Source of the DNA: UBA7236 sp964638865
Lineage (GTDB): Bacteria; Bacteroidota; Bacteroidia; Chitinophagales; BACL12
Length of the DNA: 7,422 nt
Assembly (NCBI GenBank): GCA_964638865.1
Contig: CAZXBG010000169.1
Span: 1-7,422, forward strand
Direction: 5' to 3'
The position numbers and the translations under genes were made by a program. The notes beneath the pieces are model-generated. The model did no database searches. It was not told the origin of the DNA and saw only the letters and a program-made list of their open reading frames with translations. This document shows positions 5,395 through 7,422 of this stretch, one piece after another. Every line of letters begins with the position of its first letter. Position 1 is the first letter of the stretch.

Positions 5395-6270
5395 TCAAAC
5401 ACTTCCTGCTTCCACTCCTGCGCTAATCTTTTTAACCAATCCCTGCAAAACTTTTCCCGGTCCAACTTCTACAAAATTTGTTGCCCCATCCTCCACCATT
5501 TTTAAAACCGATTGTGTCCATTTTACCGGTGCCGTTAATTGGGCAATTAAATTATTTTTTATGAGTTCCGGATCAGATACAGCACTTGCATTTACATTTT
5601 GATATACCGGACAAATTGGAGTATTAAATGTAGTAGCCTGAATTGCTTCAAATAATTCCTGTCGTGCAGGTTCCATTAATGGTGAATGAAAGGCACCTCC
5701 AACAGGTAAGATCAGAGCGCGTTTTGCACCTGCAGCTTTTAATGCTTCACAGGCTTTATTTACGGCTTCTATTTCTCCGGAAATAACTAATTGTCCCGGA
5801 CAATTATAATTTGCGGGAACAACAATTCCCTCAATTTCCCTACAAATTCTTTCCACAACATCATCTGCTAATCCTAAAACTGCAGCCATAGTAGATGGTT
5901 GTAAAACACATGCTTTTTGCATGGCATGAGCGCGTTTGGAAACTAATATTAATCCGTCATCAAAAGATAATGTCTTATTTGCAACGAGGGCAGAAAATTC
6001 TCCTAAGGAATGACCTGCAACCATATCAGGATTAAAATTTTCAATAGTGGATACAAGTACAACGGAGTGTAAAAAAATTGCAGGTTGTGTTACATTAGTT
6101 TGTTTTAATTCTTCCTCTGTTCCATTAAACATGATATCCGTGATGCGAAAATCTAATAACATATTTGCCTCTTCAAACAAAGTGTTTGCATTGTTATTCG
6201 TTTCGTATAAGTCTTTTCCCATACCCGGAAATTGTGCTCCTTGTCCGGGGAAAATATATGCTTTTTTCAT
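5395..6270 (-). CDS. fabD: Malonyl-CoA:ACP transacylase (FabD)
   Basis: This 291-residue cytoplasmic enzyme moves the malonyl group from CoA to acyl carrier protein, supplying the extender for type II fatty-acid synthesis. FPGQGAQ (7-13) is the N-terminal signature whose Gln helps form the oxyanion hole. GHSLGEFSAL (86-95) contains the nucleophile S88. R113 in SKRAHAM is the Arg that pairs with the malonyl carboxylate. GAFHSPLM (192-199) contains the catalytic H195, and Q244 in AQLTAPVKW matches the conserved Gln near the active site. VEVGPGKVLQGLVKK near the C-terminus is also typical. All catalytic residues are present; the length is slightly short of the E. coli enzyme but normal. Start ATG at 6268-6270 begins MKKAYIFPGQG directly, as expected. 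The gene starts 11 bases after the small secreted-protein gene ends on the same strand, so the two are probably cotranscribed. No other fatty-acid synthesis genes are visible beside it, and no GC-rich terminator follows its stop. Confidence 0.96.
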   Translation of the reverse strand: MKKAYIFPGQGAQFPGMGKDLYETNNNANTLFEEANMLLDFRITDIMFNGTEEELKQTNVTQPAIFLHSVVLVSTIENFNPDMVAGHSLGEFSALVANKTLSFDDGLILVSKRAHAMQKACVLQPSTMAAVLGLADDVVERICREIEGIVVPANYNCPGQLVISGEIEAVNKACEALKAAGAKRALILPVGGAFHSPLMEPARQELFEAIQATTFNTPICPVYQNVNASAVSDPELIKNNLIAQLTAPVKWTQSVLKMVEDGATNFVEVGPGKVLQGLVKKISAGVEAGSV

Positions 6271-6281
6271 ACCAGTTTTTT

Positions 6282-6719
6282 TTATTCTGTAATACCTGTT
6301 TCTCCAATCACCATAAAAATATCACGCGATGGCGCCCAGCCTTCTCCTAATTCCGAATTGTGTTTTGCCGGTATCACTAAAAGGTATTTTCCTTCCAATT
6401 TGCAAACTTTGTAAGCAACCAATGATTTTATTTTGTCGGGATTCTGTATTCTGGAATCAAGATTTCCCATTTCTGAAGGCCATTTATCTTCTGTGTGATA
6501 ATTTTTAATACTTTCAAGCAGAAAAGGTTTGATATTTTCAATGTTCAGTAATGCAATATCTTCGTCAAGCAGTTCATAACTGCTATATAATTCACCCGGG
6601 TCGGTTATTTCCACACGAGTGCACTTTTTACCTTCAATTTTATATTTTTTTGATTGAGCAGTTACCAGGGTAGAACTCACAATAAAAAATATAGCCAAAA
6701 TCAAACGTACCTTTTTCAT
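6282..6719 (-). CDS. Small secreted protein of unknown function
   Basis: A 145-residue protein that I do not recognise. Its first 21 residues form a convincing Sec signal peptide: MKKVR, a hydrophobic core, then TLVTA with likely cleavage before Q22. There is no lipobox cysteine, so the mature protein of about 124 residues should be periplasmic or released. It contains two cysteines, C33 and C106, that could form a disulfide. An acidic middle region (about 40-65) leads to a Trp- and Asn-containing stretch, and near the end LEGKYLLVIPAKHNSEL precedes a GEGWAPSRDIF turn. The pattern suggests a compact alpha/beta domain, not a barrel. It lies between folE (41 bases upstream) and fabD (11 bases downstream), all on the minus strand. 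The short gap to fabD suggests one transcript, whereas a hairpin follows folE. Start ATG at 6717-6719, stop TAA at 6282-6284. The signal peptide and compact spacing support it as a real gene. Confidence 0.75.
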   Translation of the reverse strand: MKKVRLILAIFFIVSSTLVTAQSKKYKIEGKKCTRVEITDPGELYSSYELLDEDIALLNIENIKPFLLESIKNYHTEDKWPSEMGNLDSRIQNPDKIKSLVAYKVCKLEGKYLLVIPAKHNSELGEGWAPSRDIFMVIGETGITE

Positions 6720-6744
6720 AGCGTTTATTTTAAGCCGTAAATGT

Positions 6745-6766
6745 AAAAAATAATCGTTGATTATTT
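6745..6766 (-). terminator. A/T-rich hairpin with U-tract at the folE stop codon
   Basis: Read on the minus strand, AAATAATC (6766-6759) pairs perfectly with GATTATTT (6755-6748) around a 3-base loop, and three more T follow (6747-6745), giving a T6 tract at the stem base. The 5' arm includes the folE stop codon (6761-6763). The form is that of an intrinsic terminator or attenuator, but the stem has only two G-C pairs, so termination may be partial. Confidence 0.35.
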
Positions 6767-7393
6767 ACTTAACCGGGCAGCAATAAGATTGATGAATTCA
6801 TTTCTTGTCTGCATTTCCTGAAATTGACCGGTAAATGCAGAAGTTGTTGTAACGGAATTCTGTTTTTGAACACCACGCATCATCATACATAAATGACTGG
6901 CTTCAATAACAACGGCAACACCATGTGGTTTCAAGGTATTGTCCAAACAATGCAAAACTTGTTGAGTCAGTCGTTCCTGAACCTGTAAACGTCTTGCAAA
7001 AATATCTACCACTCTAGCTATTTTGCTCAGTCCTACAATTTTTCCATTTGGAATATAAGCTACATGTGCGCGTCCGTAAAAAGGCAACATGTGATGTTCG
7101 CACATAGAATAAATCTCAATATCTTTTACAATAACCATCTCACTGCATTCCTCCGTAAACATAGCTCCTCTAACTACAGCTTCCGCATCCTGATTATAAC
7201 CCTGGGTCATGAATTGCATTGCTTTAGCAATACGTTCCGGAGTTTTTTGTAAGCCCTCACGATCCGGATCTTCACCAAGCGATTTAATAATTTCTAAATA
7301 ACTTTTACTCAAGGTTTCAATGGAAGCAGAACCATACTCCTCTGTCTTTTTGTAAAATTGGTTATTGGATTTCCCCTGAATATTATTTTTCAT
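6761..7393 (-). CDS. folE: GTP cyclohydrolase I (FolE)
   Basis: This 210-residue cytoplasmic enzyme converts GTP to 7,8-dihydroneopterin triphosphate and formate, the first step of folate and pterin synthesis. SMCEHHMLPFYGRAHVAYIP (96-115) holds zinc ligands C98 and H101 and the catalytic H100. IVGLSKIARVVDIFARRLQVQERLT (119-143) is the long conserved substrate-site helix, and E164 in VVIEASHLCMMMRG is the residue that anchors the guanine base, followed by catalytic H167 and third zinc ligand C169. R173 and TTTSAFTG (182-189) complete the site. It is therefore the zinc type FolE, not the unrelated FolE2. The first 25 or so residues are polar and variable, as usual for the family. It starts ATG at 7391-7393, only 29 bases from the window edge, so its promoter and any upstream partner cannot be seen. 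The secreted protein and fabD follow on the same strand. Confidence 0.96.
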   Translation of the reverse strand: MKNNIQGKSNNQFYKKTEEYGSASIETLSKSYLEIIKSLGEDPDREGLQKTPERIAKAMQFMTQGYNQDAEAVVRGAMFTEECSEMVIVKDIEIYSMCEHHMLPFYGRAHVAYIPNGKIVGLSKIARVVDIFARRLQVQERLTQQVLHCLDNTLKPHGVAVVIEASHLCMMMRGVQKQNSVTTTSAFTGQFQEMQTRNEFINLIAARLSK

Positions 7394-7422
7394 AATGGTT
7401 TGGTTTAGTCGCCGAAATACTC

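Noticed and set aside
5189..5398. 69-codon minus-strand open frame in the gap beside fabD
   Set aside because: It overlaps the fabD 3' end, is made of low-complexity A/T tracts and repeat words, has no recognisable domain or signal peptide, and its composition fits a decayed repeat.
1..7422. CRISPR array, tRNA or rRNA gene, or complete insertion sequence
   Set aside because: No regularly spaced repeats, no cloverleaf-like segment and no transposase or integrase motifs were found on either strand.

Overview
The window looks like a chromosomal segment of a Bacteroidota (Bacteroidetes) bacterium, probably an environmental, aerobic or respiring lineage. The reasons are AT-rich DNA with many A/T-tract intergenic stretches, starts with little or no Shine-Dalgarno sequence, several matches to the phylum's unusual promoter (TTTG about 20 bases upstream of TAnnTTTG), a small secreted outer-membrane beta-barrel protein, and housekeeping proteins with the look of that phylum. 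I cannot name a genus from the sequence alone.

Layout. Bases 1-164 hold no confident gene but carry nested inverted repeats richer in G+C than the rest; the frame of the neighbouring exonuclease stays open beyond its stop codon to the window edge. Bases 165-1643 (minus) carry a short-chain dehydrogenase followed 54 bases later by a PolB-type 3'-5' exonuclease. Bases 1807-2463 (plus) encode a secreted beta-barrel protein. Bases 2476-3759 (minus) encode a type II NADH dehydrogenase, divergent from a PLP-dependent Cys/Met-metabolism enzyme at 3881-5086 (plus); the 121 bases between them contain a strong interrupted palindrome and candidate promoters for both directions. Bases 5087-5394 are a non-coding convergent gap with A/T hairpins, a three-copy 7-base tandem repeat and a possible decayed dispersed repeat. 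Bases 5395-7393 (minus) carry, in transcription order, folE, a small secreted protein of unknown function, and fabD.

How the genes fit together. NDH-2 passes electrons from NADH to quinone; FabD loads malonyl groups on ACP for fatty-acid synthesis; FolE makes dihydroneopterin triphosphate for folate/pterins; the PLP enzyme handles sulfur amino acids. These are mostly independent housekeeping functions and I see no defence system, CRISPR array, prophage, complete insertion sequence or tRNA/rRNA gene. The less ordinary points are the short-chain dehydrogenase whose usual catalytic serine is alanine (a pattern shared with dihydropteridine reductase), the palindrome over the predicted NDH-2 promoter, the secreted unknown protein between folE and fabD, and the left-edge repeat cluster. 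I found no convincing case for a wholly new system.
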